A stretch of DNA of 38,665 bases from the NCBI GenBank assembly GCA_051651625.1, contig JBOFSQ010000086.1, forward strand, positions 1 through 38,665, in the 5' to 3' direction. Of the stretch, positions 23,938 to 32,900 are shown one piece after another. A model generated the notes under the pieces. It saw nothing but the letters and a program-made list of their open reading frames with translations. It was not told where the DNA came from and did not search any database. The position numbers were made by a program, and so were the translations under genes. This stretch comes from JBOFSQ01 sp051651625 (GTDB taxonomy: Bacteria; Planctomycetota; Planctomycetia; Pirellulales; Thermoguttaceae). The stretch's first letter is position 1; each line of letters begins with the position of its first letter.

Positions 23938-26900
23938 ATGTGGCTATCTCCAACAAAGCATCTAGCATTTTGGGCAACACTCCTTGGGCTGGTTCTCGGT
24001 GCGATGGCGTGGCTGTGTGTCTATGAGCAATCGCACGACATTGTTTGGCAGCAGGCTCTTTTTGCCGCGCTGGTGATAATTCTGGTATTGGTGGCATGGC
24101 GTGTTCGTTCTGCGGTCATTGAGCACCTCCGCGATGTTGAAGGTCAGCAACGTGTTATGCTTGACGCTGTGCCGCTCTGTTGTCTGTTGCGCGATCACAA
24201 CTTCAAATTGGTCATGGCGAACGCAAAAGCCAAGGAGTTGTTTGGGTACGATGTAGAAGAGATTCTCTCACCCGATTTGGAACTTTCGCCAGAGTTTCAG
24301 CCGTGCGGACGCCGCTCGCGCGAACTCGCTCGCGACCTCGTCAATGAGGCATTAAAGACAGGGTATAAACAATTCGAGTGGATTCACCAAGATAAATCAG
24401 GCACATCATTTCCAGCGAAGGTGACGCTGGTGCGCGTCTGGCACAACGGTCACGCTGCTATCGCAGGGTATGTGCGCGATATGCGTGAAGAGGAGGCGGC
24501 CCAAAAAAACAGGGACGATGCGGCGGCACACTCTCGCAACATGCTCGCGGCGATGCCGCTGATGTCGTCAATTTGGGACGAAAACTTCCAAATGATCGAT
24601 TGCAACCAGCGTTATCTCGACATGTTGGGGCTGGCCAGCAAAGACGATGCTCGCCGCCGTTTCTACGAAACGTTACCAAAACTTCAGCCCGACGGCGAAG
24701 ATTCGGTGTCCGCAGCATCGCAAAAGTTCAAAGCTACGCTGGAGACTGGATTCCAACAGTTTGAGTGGGTACACCAATCTCTCACCGGTGAACTGATCCC
24801 GACCGAAGTGACTCTGGCCAGAACGCAGATCGGAGAAAAACGGTTTGTCTACGGTTACGTTCGTGACCTCCGCGACGTGAAGACGCGCGAGCAAGCGATG
24901 TTGATGCTCGATTCGGTGCCGATGTGTTGCTCTGTTTTTGATCGCGACTTCAACGTCATTGATTGTAACAGGGAAGCAGTGCGTACCTTCCAGCTTACCG
25001 ATAAGAACGAGTATGCGCGTCGGTTTTTGGAGTTGTCGCCGCCCACGCAACCGCCTTTTGGGGAACCAACAGCGGTACTGGTCGTCAAGTATTTGGAAGA
25101 AGCGTTTCGGGATGGGAGTGCCAAATTCGCTTGGGAACACTGTACGCTCGCTGGCGAACCAATACCGATGGACGTGACATTAGTCCGCCACGATTTGAGC
25201 GGTACTCCAATCGTATGTTCATACGCACGCGACCTTCGTGAAGAGCAACGCTTGTCGGAAAAAGTTACACGAATTGAGACGATTCGTGCCGCGACGAATC
25301 GTGTGGCGGACACACTTATGTCGCGGCGTTTCGGCTCGTTTACCGAGCGTATTCAACAGGCCCTTTTCTTGGCGGCGGATGCAACCGACATGCACCGCAT
25401 TTCCATCTACGAAAACTTCGTAAGCGACGAAGGCAAGCAGTCGTTTCGCAGACTATACGCTTGGGTCTCACCGCTAATTCAGTCGTGTAATCACATCGCG
25501 CAGTGTAAGAAAGGGATGACGTATGATGAGACGTTTCCAGGCTGGCTCGGTACGCTTGAAGCGGGACAGTCAATCACCTGTAACGTAGAAGACATCGCCG
25601 GTGAAACGGAACGTCAGTTTCTCGCGATCTGCGGCGCGGTTTCAGTTATGGCGGTTCCGATCAACATCAATGGTCAGTTTTGGGGCGTCGCGCGTTTGGT
25701 GGATTGTCGCCGCAAGCGAGAGTTTATGGACGGCGAAATCGAAGTTATTGAGGCGTGTGTAAACCTCTTCGCTTCGGCCATCGTCGATCATGTTACACAA
25801 CGCGAGTTGAGTCGTCGCAACAAACTTTCTGTTGTCATCAACGAGATCGCCGAAAATCTCATGCGCTCCGGCAAGTGGGGGGCCGACAACTTGTCAAAAA
25901 CACTTCGATTGCTGGGTGAGACTCTTCAGTTCGACCGCGCCACAATTTCTATCAGTGACGACCGAGAAGGGTACGCGCAGTGTTTCAACGCCGACCAAGA
26001 TGGTCACGTTTGTACTACATACGCCGCCCCCGATATTCTCCCGACCGACTTTGAGTTGTTCTCACAAAACGACATCGATCCCGCCGACTTTACGGCTTGG
26101 GGACGCGCTATGTACAGAGGCGACGCCCACCACTTTACACTAAGCTCGGTGAAGAAAAAGACGCTCCAGTATCTCACGTCGCCCGTTCGCAACGTCGTTT
26201 CACTCTACACTGTGCCGATCCATGTGAACGGGTCGCTTTGGGGGATAATTCTGCTGGAAAACTGCTCTCAAAAGCCGCCGCTATCGCCGAGTGAAATCGA
26301 AGCGATAAAGAGTTGTGCGCACCTAATCGCTTACGCCGCAATCGAACAGCATTCAAAGGTTGAACTGGCAACAAGAAACAGCGAACTCCAAATCGCACGC
26401 GACAAAGCCGACCAACTCGCAAACGTCAAAACGCAGTTCCTCACGAACATGTCGCACGAGATACGGACGCCGATGAACGCCATCGTCGGGATGTCGCGGC
26501 TGCTGCTCGAAGATTCTTCAGCGTTCTTGCCGAGACAGCGAGCGTATCTGGCCGACATCGTAAAGTCTGCCGACATGCTCTTGACGCTCATCAACGACTT
26601 GCTAGACTTCTCAAAACTCGAAGCTGGCAAGATGGAACTGGTGCCGAAACACTACTACCTCGGCGAACTGATCGACAACATCGCCAGCTCACTTGGTTTC
26701 GTTGCCAGTGGTAAGAATATCTCTCTCAATGTTCACAAAGAGGCAGGTATTCCAGCGGTGTTGTACGGCGATGACGTTCGTTTGAAGCAGGTCTTGTGGA
26801 ACACGATAGGGAACGCCATCAAGTTTACAAGCGTTGGCAGCGTTACACTGGCCGTATCGTGGGAAGGAAAAGGTGACTATCTCCGTTTCGACGTGACGGA

Positions 26901-27012
26901 CACAGGGTATCAAAGAAACCGACATTCCCAAACTCTTCAGCAGTTTTACGCAAGTCGATACGCAAAACACGTCACACCTCAATGGAACGGGGTTGGGGTT
27001 GAGTATCTGTAA
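23938..27012 (+). CDS. Hybrid sensor histidine kinase, 5' part, frameshifted in the ATPase domain
   Basis: The first 1024 codons of a large membrane-linked hybrid kinase. Two hydrophobic helices (about 8-55) are followed by three similar PAS domains starting near residues 73, 201 and 320 (M-L-D-A-V-P-L-C-C, M-L-A-A-M-P-L-M, L-D-S-V-P-M-C-C), two GAF-like domains (about 464-620 and 640-804), HisKA with M-S-H840-E-I-R-T-P-M-N-A, and the start of the ATPase with N-box Asn959. After D-T-G (988-990) the frame is lost at 26905-26907 and nonsense residues lead to a stop at 27012. Continuing one frame over restores the C-terminal part (next entry). Start 23938 is chosen because the upstream codons are repeat DNA and it begins a natural first helix; no ribosome-binding site is strong. 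As sequenced it cannot bind ATP normally. Confidence 0.88.
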   Translation: MWLSPTKHLAFWATLLGLVLGAMAWLCVYEQSHDIVWQQALFAALVIILVLVAWRVRSAVIEHLRDVEGQQRVMLDAVPLCCLLRDHNFKLVMANAKAKELFGYDVEEILSPDLELSPEFQPCGRRSRELARDLVNEALKTGYKQFEWIHQDKSGTSFPAKVTLVRVWHNGHAAIAGYVRDMREEEAAQKNRDDAAAHSRNMLAAMPLMSSIWDENFQMIDCNQRYLDMLGLASKDDARRRFYETLPKLQPDGEDSVSAASQKFKATLETGFQQFEWVHQSLTGELIPTEVTLARTQIGEKRFVYGYVRDLRDVKTREQAMLMLDSVPMCCSVFDRDFNVIDCNREAVRTFQLTDKNEYARRFLELSPPTQPPFGEPTAVLVVKYLEEAFRDGSAKFAWEHCTLAGEPIPMDVTLVRHDLSGTPIVCSYARDLREEQRLSEKVTRIETIRAATNRVADTLMSRRFGSFTERIQQALFLAADATDMHRISIYENFVSDEGKQSFRRLYAWVSPLIQSCNHIAQCKKGMTYDETFPGWLGTLEAGQSITCNVEDIAGETERQFLAICGAVSVMAVPININGQFWGVARLVDCRRKREFMDGEIEVIEACVNLFASAIVDHVTQRELSRRNKLSVVINEIAENLMRSGKWGADNLSKTLRLLGETLQFDRATISISDDREGYAQCFNADQDGHVCTTYAAPDILPTDFELFSQNDIDPADFTAWGRAMYRGDAHHFTLSSVKKKTLQYLTSPVRNVVSLYTVPIHVNGSLWGIILLENCSQKPPLSPSEIEAIKSCAHLIAYAAIEQHSKVELATRNSELQIARDKADQLANVKTQFLTNMSHEIRTPMNAIVGMSRLLLEDSSAFLPRQRAYLADIVKSADMLLTLINDLLDFSKLEAGKMELVPKHYYLGELIDNIASSLGFVASGKNISLNVHKEAGIPAVLYGDDVRLKQVLWNTIGNAIKFTSVGSVTLAVSWEGKGDYLRFDVTDTGYQRNRHSQTLQQFYASRYAKHVTPQWNGVGVEYL

Positions 27013-28189
27013 ACACATTGTCGAACTGATGTCGGGGTGTATCAATGTCACAAGTGTTTACGGACAAGGGAGCACATTTAGCATCATAATTCCATACATT
27101 GCGGGCGATGCTGCACAGATCAAAACAGAGTCTTCGTCGCACAAATTCATCGTCGCTGCGACGGCGCGAATTCTCGTCGTCGATGACAATGAGATCAATC
27201 GCAACGTCGCTACAGGTATTTTTGGTTCACTGGGAGTCGCAATCGACACTGCCGAATCTGGGATGGAAGCGATTGAAAAGGTTCAAAGCTGCGAGTACGA
27301 CATCGTTTTCATGGACCACATGATGCCAGAAATGGACGGCATCGAAGCGACAAAACGGATACGCAATCTTGGCAATCGCCACGCAGAGCAGACCATCATC
27401 GCTCTGACTGCCAACGCGGTTCAAGGGGCACGCGATCACTTTCTCGCTTCAGGAATGAACGATTTCCTCTCCAAACCGATTGACAAACAGACGCTCAACG
27501 ACCTGTTGATCAAGTGGCTTTCGTCAGATTGCTATACATTGGGTTCACCTGCCCGAAAGGGAACTGCGGACGACCCGATACGGATCAGACAGTTGCAGTC
27601 TGCTATTGATAGCGCGCTGCCTGAAGTCAATGTTGTACTTGGCGTCTCGCGCATTGATGGCGATTGGGATACCTATTTGAAGTCGCTTGCGATCTTCCGC
27701 CGACGCCTTCCAGAGTTCCAGCGCAAGTTATCTATCAGTCTCGATGAAGGAAAGATAAACGACTTTGCGATAGATATTCACGGCATGAAAGGCGCGCTTG
27801 CGGGGATGGGATGCGAAGAGCTTGCCAGTCAAGCGGCGGCACTGGAACGGGCTGCAAAAGACAGCGACTACGACGAGTGTCGCGAGCATTTTCCATCGTT
27901 TATCGCCGCGCTTGAGATTTTATACGATAGACTCTCTACGTTTTTTGAGTCGTTTGGAAATGACGACGAATCAGTGGTGCGAGAGGCTGGAAGTGCGGAG
28001 TTCCTCCGCGACCAACTCGCCGCAATACTGAACGCCTTGAACGACTTCGACATCGACACCGCATCAGCAGCACTGGATCAACTTCTCGCGCTGTCGTTCT
28101 CAACCGAGACCGACGAAAAACTCCGCAAACTCAAAGAACGTCTCGAAGACTTCGACTATGATGGTGCGAAGAGCTTGTGTGATGTGTGA
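26908..28189 (+). pseudogene. Hybrid sensor histidine kinase, 3' part (rest of ATPase, REC, HPt)
   Basis: Out-of-frame continuation of the same gene. Read from 26908 in the frame that ends at 28189, it gives I-K-E-T-D-I-P-K-L-F, then F-T-Q-V-D-T-Q, the G2 box G-T-G-L-G-L-S-I-C-K-H (near 26985-27020), a receiver domain with V-V-D-D-N-E and phospho-acceptor Asp in F-M-D-H-M-M-P-E-M-D-G, an HPt domain with the histidine in D-I-H-G-M-K-G-A-L-A-G-M-G, and a C-terminal helical region of about 60 residues shared with the upstream response regulator. A TTG at 26993 could in principle start a separate 398-aa protein, which would hold REC and HPt but only a fragment of the ATPase; no ribosome-binding site supports it. 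Intact, the gene would code for about 1420 residues. Confidence 0.85.
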
Positions 28190-28194
28190 ACCGT

Positions 28195-28404
28195 TAATCA
28201 GAACGCGAAGCGTAAGCGAGTGCCCCGAAATAAGAATAAGAACACGAAGCGTAAGCGAGTGCCCGAAGTAGAACACGCCCTAAAATAGGACATATAGGTC
28301 CTATATGACCTATATGTCCTATGGAACGCGATATGGCCGCCAACGCTGGGCGCGATGGCACTCGCACGCTTCAGGGCACTCGCTTACGCTTCGTGTTCTG
28401 ATTA
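28195..28404. repeat. Inverted-repeat element with 31-bp arms after the kinase gene
   Basis: Arms TAATCAGAACGCGAAGCGTA...GTGCCC (28195-28225) and GGGCAC...TACGCTTCGTGTTCTGATTA (28374-28404) match with one mismatch. The second 113-bp repeat copy lies inside it. The same arm sequence forms the element at 8748-8947. This fills most of the 260-bp gap before the LRR lipoprotein gene. Confidence 0.88.
28236..28348. repeat. 113-bp repeat, copy 2, downstream of the kinase gene
   Basis: Direct repeat of 23761-23872. The palindrome TAGGACATATAGGTC / GACCTATATGTCCTA is at 28286-28321 and is unchanged. The two copies, in the same orientation, bracket the frameshifted histidine kinase gene exactly. Confidence 0.93.
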
Positions 28405-28450
28405 CCATGTTGTGAACGTTTACAAACACTTTTGATCAGGAGCTAATCTA

Positions 28451-29746
28451 ATGTTACGTCTTTCTCAAGTTCGGTATGGTTTTTGTGTCTCGCTGGTCTC
28501 GCTGGTTTTGACTGGCTGTCCGTGTGGGTCGTCGTGCAGTGTTGATTCGGGGAGTGTTGATTCGGGCAGTCCGGCGCAGCCTGCTGGAACCACGCCCGCA
28601 GTAGCAAAACCTGCGGCGCAGCCGAACGAAACCGCCACGCCAATATGCAAACTCCTCGACGAGTTCGGACGCGAAAACGCCGCCTACACGCTCTCGCCCG
28701 ATGGGAGTCTTCTGACTATCGACGTCCGAGACGGTTCGCAGCTCACCGCCGAAGCGATCTCGCTAATCGCAAATCAGAAAGAACTAACGTCGCTCAAGAT
28801 TCGGAGCTTTCGTGACATGAATCACGACATGGTTCTCGAACTCAAAGACCTCAAAAAACTTACAACGCTCGGAATCAGCGGCAGCGTTATCAAAGACGAG
28901 ACGGTTGCGTTCATCGTCGAGACGTTCCCCGAACTTGTCGAGTTAGAACTTTCGTCGAACAGCAACCTCACCAATGCGTCGCTTCGAGAGGTTGCAAAGT
29001 TGGGATCGCTTGAGAGGTTCATTGCCATTCAAAATCGGTTTAGCGATCTCGGTGGGCGGAACGTCGGCAAACTCAAGAAACTTCAAGTCCTCGACCTTCG
29101 CGGGAACGTTGAAGTAGGGACGCTCACGATGGAAGCTATCGCAACGCTACCTGAATTGCGAGTGTTGAAACATCGCGGCGCGGTCGGCGACGACGGTGTT
29201 GCGGCGTTGGCGAGTGCGCCAAAACTTGAGTCGCTTCTCGTTCAAGACTTCATCATAACGAGCAATTCTGGCGAGTCGTTTCGCAAGATGCCTGCGCTAA
29301 ATCAGCTTGAAGTCTTCCGCTGCACGCAGTTCACGACACCCGGCGTACTCGCCCTCGCGGGGATGCCGCTCAAGCGTCTTCAGCTCCGCGACATCGCCGC
29401 CATCGACGACGAAGCGATGCAAGTCTTCCGCGACCTGCCGCAGATGGAGCGTCTCTTCCTACACGAACTTCCGTCAGTGAGCGACGCCGGACTCGCCAAT
29501 CTCGCCGCACTCCAGTCGTTAAAACAGATCGACATTTGGGCCGTCCCCGGTTGTGGCGATGCGACAGTTGCAGTTCTTGCGCAATTGCCGAATCTCGAAG
29601 ACATTTCGATTCGCGGTTGCGGTATCACCGACGCGGCGATTGATTCGATCCTCTCAATGAAGAATCTCAAGAAGGTCGCGCTGGTCGATAACGTAAAAGT
29701 AACTCCAGCCGCGCTCGAACGTTTGCCAAAGACGGGTGCAAAATAG
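28451..29746 (+). CDS. Leucine-rich-repeat lipoprotein
   Basis: A 431-aa predicted lipoprotein with lipobox V-L-T-G-C (Cys23). After a Ser/Pro-rich linker, residues about 60-430 are leucine-rich repeats of the RNI/AMN1-like type common in planctomycetes: L-T-S-L-K-I-R-S-F, L-K-K-L-T-T-L-G-I-S-G, L-V-E-L-E-L-S-S-N-S-N-L-T-N-A-S-L, up to L-P-N-L-E-D-I-S-I-R-G-C-G-I-T-D-A-A-I. Likely a surface or periplasmic protein-interaction scaffold; partner unknown. The linker carries a tandem 15-bp duplication coding S-V-D-S-G twice (28538-28567). AGGAG lies 8 bases before the ATG. Monocistronic: repeat DNA on both sides. Confidence 0.9.
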   Translation: MLRLSQVRYGFCVSLVSLVLTGCPCGSSCSVDSGSVDSGSPAQPAGTTPAVAKPAAQPNETATPICKLLDEFGRENAAYTLSPDGSLLTIDVRDGSQLTAEAISLIANQKELTSLKIRSFRDMNHDMVLELKDLKKLTTLGISGSVIKDETVAFIVETFPELVELELSSNSNLTNASLREVAKLGSLERFIAIQNRFSDLGGRNVGKLKKLQVLDLRGNVEVGTLTMEAIATLPELRVLKHRGAVGDDGVAALASAPKLESLLVQDFIITSNSGESFRKMPALNQLEVFRCTQFTTPGVLALAGMPLKRLQLRDIAAIDDEAMQVFRDLPQMERLFLHELPSVSDAGLANLAALQSLKQIDIWAVPGCGDATVAVLAQLPNLEDISIRGCGITDAAIDSILSMKNLKKVALVDNVKVTPAALERLPKTGAK

Positions 29747-29773
29747 GTTGCCGTTCACGGATTTTTGAGGGGC

Positions 29774-29897
29774 CTCACACAAAGGCACGAAGGCACAAAG
29801 AAGAATTTTAACGCGGAAGTTCAAAATTTCGCGTCTTCCGTTTTTTCGTGTGTTCCGCGTTCTCTCTCCTCTTCGTGCCTTTGTGCCTTCGTGTGAG
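29774..29897. repeat. Inverted repeat of the CACGAAGGCACAAAG type
   Basis: Arms CTCACACAAAGGCACGAAGG (from 29774) and CCTTTGTGCCTTCGTGTGAG (to 29897) surround an inner stem ACGCGGAA / TTCCGCGT. Seven A/T bases follow on either side. It lies between the convergent LRR lipoprotein and helicase genes and may terminate both. Sequences of this kind are common intergenic repeats in environmental bacteria. Confidence 0.8.
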
Positions 29898-29956
29898 AAA
29901 AAAAGAACTGCTCGTAAACACAAAATTCGTGAGCGCATACCAAAATAGGCGCACCC

Positions 29957-32900
29957 CTACTCGCCGCTTGCGGCGAGTGAGTCTGCGTATGATTCACGCA
30001 AAACACAGCACAAATCGGTTCCCGATTCGTTGCGAAGTTTTGTTTGAGACGTGAACGACATCTTCAAAATGCTGCGGGCGCGCGTCATTGCAACGTACAG
30101 TTGCGCCGCCAGTACCTCACCAATATCAAAAAGGTCTGCCGCCGGAACGAACACGATCTCCGACTCGTACCCCTTGAACGAGTGCGGAGACGTGACCAGA
30201 ATCGTGTTGTCACCAATCGCACCGAAGTCGGTCGAGTAGATGCAATCGACGCGGCGACTCGTCTCACGCTTGAGTCGCGGGCGAACGTGTTCGTCAATGA
30301 ACGGCATGATGTGATGCTGTTTGTTGCAGATGATTCTGATGTCGCGCGGTGAGACGTGTTCACTCTCGATGAGACGTGTAAGCTCGCTTGCAAGCGCGGT
30401 AAACTCTTCTTGCCGCGACCGGTACTGCGTAACGCGCGGACGCGGCCCCGCGTTTTGGTTGAACCGAACACTCCACCACACGCGGCCATTGCGACTCGTC
30501 GCCGCCACGAGTTCACGACTCACAAGTTCTTTGTGGTCGTCGTCGTTCATCACGGACGGCTTGAGACGATACAAAACGTTGAGCGCAAACTCGGCAATCT
30601 CGTGCGTCGTGCGAAAACTCTCCTTCATCACCGTCGAACGCCCCTTCACGTCGATTCCAAGATGTGACCACGTCGGATTGCTTCGCCCGTAAACGTTCTG
30701 TGCGTTGTCGTAGAAAATGTAGACCGGTTTTTCTTCGGCGGTACGCGGCGCGACTTCGCCATCGTCGGCGACTAAACCTGTCCACGGTGCGACAAGTTTG
30801 AAGAGGAGCCGCAACGTGTTTGGCCCCATGTCTTGCGCCTCGTCGATGAACAGTGCCCGACAACGCGGCACGATGTCGCCGTTCGCAAGCGAGTCCAAAA
30901 TTGTCGCCGCTTTGCCGTCGTAGTCGAAAACGTCGTTCACGGTATCTGCGATGCCATACTCTTGTTCGAGCTGGTTTAGCAAATTCAGAATGTGGTGGTA
31001 GACGACGCTCCCTTCTGGTGGCGACGCCTCACCAGTTCGCCGTTGCCACGCAGAATCGACGTGTCGTTTGATGAGTCGCGCGAGCGTCTTGTTTGCGAAG
31101 ACGACCCAAAACGGCCCGCTGACTACACCACCATTCTCACGCCGCGCGATCAACAAATTCACGAGCCACTCGGCGAGAATCACGGTTTTGCCGCTGCCAG
31201 CGACGCCGCGAACGAGTCGCGGTTTACCATCGATTTTGCGGCTACAGAGTTCTTGCTGCGTCTGCGAAAAGACTGGCACGAGAAGTTGTCGCTCGTCGAT
31301 TTGGCGACCGAGTGAGTTCGGCGGTTTTTTCTGAAAGTTGGTTGCGGAAGTTTCTGCGTCTTCGATGTCGTCGTCATCGAGAGTGGCAACACGTTGCCAT
31401 TCCCAGTTGTTTTGATTTGGTGTGAGTGTGACCGCAGTGAGCGTGCGGCAGAGCGGATGCAAGTACGGCTCCGCCATTTCCGCACGCGACGCGAGCAAGA
31501 TGAGAAGCCGCCTAGCACGACTGATCCCGACGTTGATAAGCCGCATCCATTCGTGGTGCGTCCACGCGGTGCTGCCAGCGTTTACGGTGTCGAAGATTAC
31601 AACGTCGGCTTCTTGCCCTTGCTGGCAGTGAACCGTCGATGACTTCCACAGTTTGTATTCGTTTTGTGCGAAGTATTCGCGCACCTTTTTCGCCTGCGCA
31701 ACAAACGGCGTGACGAAGAGTCCGTTTTCTTTTGCAAGCGTACCGCTCTCGAAAAGACGGTCTAAAACGCGGATCGTTCCGTCGCGGACGTAGCTGCGGT
31801 TTCCCGCGCCGCGGTCGTGACGGATGTCGGAAGTTTTGAGGTCTTCGTCGAGAACATACCAAACGGCGCGCGGATGTTCTTCGGCGTCGTTTTCAATTTC
31901 GCTGGTCAACAAATCTTTCGTGCGGATGTAGAGTGCGAATGGTCGTTCGGTTTCGCGTTCGGTCACAGCATTTGCATCAACAAGCTGTCCGCCGTACATA
32001 AAGTGTGACACCGTGCCAGCGATGTGTGGGTGCATTCGCCACTGTCGTTTGAGAAAGTGAACGTTTTCCGGACGCTCCGCAACCGGAATTTCGTCGAGGT
32101 GAACGAGTCCGCTGCTGGCGATCCACCGCGAAAGTGCTGGCTCGATGATGCGGCTGATGCGACTTATCGGCGAGAGTTGTTTTGAGTCGCCGACGAGCAC
32201 GACTCGTTTCGCAGCGAGTAGCGACAGCATCGCAGCGTTCATTCGTGATAACAGGCCCGCTTCGTCGATGATGACTGTTGTGAACGGAGCGTTTTCTTGC
32301 GTGATCATCGTGCTGATGTCGCCGTCGATTACCAAACGTGTAGCCTTGAACGCCGTACAAATTACGACCGCTGTTTTCGCGTGCAAGAAATGGTGCTTGA
32401 CCGGATCGTCTAGTAGCCGTCTTATCTCGTCGAGTTTTTGGGCGATTTGTGCCTTTTGTGTTTCATCTTCGCAGCGATTGAGTTCGTCGGTGAACCGTTC
32501 GAGTGCGTCCAAAACTTCGGTGTCGTCGTTGAGCATCGATACGAGTCCAGCCGCTTTGAACGCCGAAACTTGTACACCTTTTCCGAGTCGCAGGATTCGT
32601 TCTTCGTTCAGGTGTGGCAAGTCGCGCTGGAGTGCGGCTTCGCCAACTTTGATGGCAACGGCGTCGGTTGCGAGATTTGTTGTCGAGACGACGAGGATTC
32701 GTTCGTCTGGCGATTGCTTGAGAGTTTCCGCGACGACTTGACCGATAGTGTGTGTTTTTCCGGTGCCGGGTGGTCCCCAGATTATGCTCCACGCTTGATT
32801 CCACCAGTTCATTGTTGGCGACGCTTCGTTGTCGTAAAGTTTTTCGCTGGTGAGTGTTGGAGGTTTGTCGGCGACGAGAGTTTTGTCTGCACCGGTGAGT

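Noticed and set aside
26993..28189. Independent REC-HPt protein starting at TTG 26993
   Set aside because: The start lies inside the G2 ATP-binding box of the kinase and has no ribosome-binding site; a frameshifted single gene explains it better.
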